Source of the DNA: Clostridia bacterium | GTDB taxonomy: Bacteria > Bacillota_A > Clostridia > Christensenellales > Aristaeellaceae | Assembly: GCA_017398245.1 (NCBI GenBank) | Contig: JAFQGN010000141.1 | Span: forward strand, 1-5,835 | DNA length: 5,835 nucleotides | Direction of reading: 5' to 3' | In this document: piece by piece, positions 5,370-5,835 of the stretch | How positions within the stretch are numbered: the stretch's first letter is position 1 | Layout of the letters: each line of letters begins with the position of its first letter | Made by a program: the position numbers and the translations under genes | The notes under the pieces: generated by a model | The model's input: only the letters and a program-made list of their open reading frames with translations | Told to the model about the DNA's origin: nothing | Database searches by the model: none

Positions 5370-5835
5370 ATGCTGAAAACTGCATTGGTGACCGGCGGCA
5401 GCCGAGGGATCGGCCGCGGCATTGCAGACAGGCTGCTCAGCGAGGGCTGGAAAGTGGCGATCACTTCGCGCTCTATGGCAGACGAGCAGGCGCAGAAGGT
5501 TTTTCTGTGCATCCAGGCGGACAACGCCAAGCCGGAAGACCGCGAAATGTGCGTGAAAAAATGTATCGAGGAATGGGGCGGGATCGGCCTGCTGGTGAAC
5601 AATGCGGGCGTCGCGCCGAATGTGCGCGCGGACTTGCTGGACATGGGCGAGGATTCCATGCGCCGCCTTTTGGAGATCAACCTGATGGGGCCGTTTTTCC
5701 TCACGCAGACGGTGGCGAAGCAGATGATCGCGCAGGGCTACGGCACGATCATCAATATCACCAGCTGCTCGGCGTATGCGGCCAGCGTGAACAGGGGCGA
5801 ATACTGCATTTCCAAGGCTGCGCTGGCGATGTCGA
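5370..5835 (+). CDS. Short-chain dehydrogenase/reductase (SDR), 5' part, runs off the window
   Basis: ATG at 5370 with AGGAGG (5357-5362) 7 nt upstream; the frame is still open at the window end after 155 residues. Classical SDRs are about 250 residues, so roughly 100 are missing. Seen: the nucleotide-binding motif TGGSRGIG (8-15), NNAG (77-80) and a complete catalytic tetrad N104, S132, Y145, K149 (Y-C-I-S-K). R34 after the second beta-strand (ITSRS) hints at NADP(H) preference, but this is weak evidence. The part around residues 36-50 is short. It would oxidise a secondary alcohol or reduce a ketone on a sugar or other small molecule. It follows the flavoenzyme gene by 19 nt and is very probably cotranslated from the same mRNA, so the two likely act on consecutive redox steps. 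TGGSRGIG alone is also found in FabG-type enzymes; context makes fatty-acid synthesis unlikely. Confidence 0.92.
   Translation, partial: MLKTALVTGGSRGIGRGIADRLLSEGWKVAITSRSMADEQAQKVFLCIQADNAKPEDREMCVKKCIEEWGGIGLLVNNAGVAPNVRADLLDMGEDSMRRLLEINLMGPFFLTQTVAKQMIAQGYGTIINITSCSAYAASVNRGEYCISKAALAMS

Noticed and set aside
4019..5704. 561-residue minus-strand open frame
   Set aside because: Antisense to the flavoenzyme and SDR genes; Arg/His-rich composition without motifs, and both sense genes are unambiguous.

Overview
The window looks like a stretch of a GC-rich, low-complexity-poor chromosome from a Gram-positive anaerobe, most likely a gut or rumen Clostridia-type member of the Bacillota. This is inferred from the strong AGGAGG-type ribosome sites, a textbook sigma-A promoter (TTGACG, 17 bp, TATAAT), a small P-loop protein of a kind I know mainly from Clostridia, the palindrome pairs in the intergenic DNA, and the carbohydrate-oriented gene content. 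I cannot name the species.

Layout. (1) 1-501, plus strand: the 3' end of a five-bladed beta-propeller glycoside hydrolase (GH43-like). (2) 502-790: a convergent gene-free gap holding two related GC/AT hairpins, one beside each stop codon. (3) 2490 down to 791, minus strand: a two-gene unit with a 26-nt gap, reading first a secreted protein (signal peptide, calcium-loop motif, SH3-like tail), then a xylose-isomerase-like/endonuclease-IV-like TIM barrel. (4) 2491-2694: a divergent control region with a strong plus-strand promoter. (5) 2695-3909, plus strand: a two-gene unit encoding a small P-loop NTPase-like protein and a second xylose-isomerase-like TIM barrel, closed by a strong intrinsic terminator at 3931-3967. 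(6) 4058 to the window end, plus strand: an Old Yellow Enzyme-type flavin/Fe-S oxidoreductase followed 19 nt later by a short-chain dehydrogenase cut by the window edge.

How the genes may work together (inference): a glycosidase, two sugar isomerase/epimerase-type barrels, an SDR and an ene-reductase-type flavoenzyme in under 6 kb suggest a locus for uptake-side processing and redox/isomerisation of sugars or glycosylated (perhaps plant-derived) compounds. No transporter or regulator is visible, so the substrate cannot be named. The P-loop protein and the secreted protein do not obviously belong to such a pathway.

I do not see a clear, previously undescribed system such as a defence island, CRISPR array or retron. 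The most unusual non-coding structure is the hairpin pair at 512-550 and 742-783. The most interesting protein details are the complete nine-ligand endonuclease-IV-like metal set in the 791-1615 barrel, and the Lys-x-x-His active-site variant in the stand-alone flavoenzyme.
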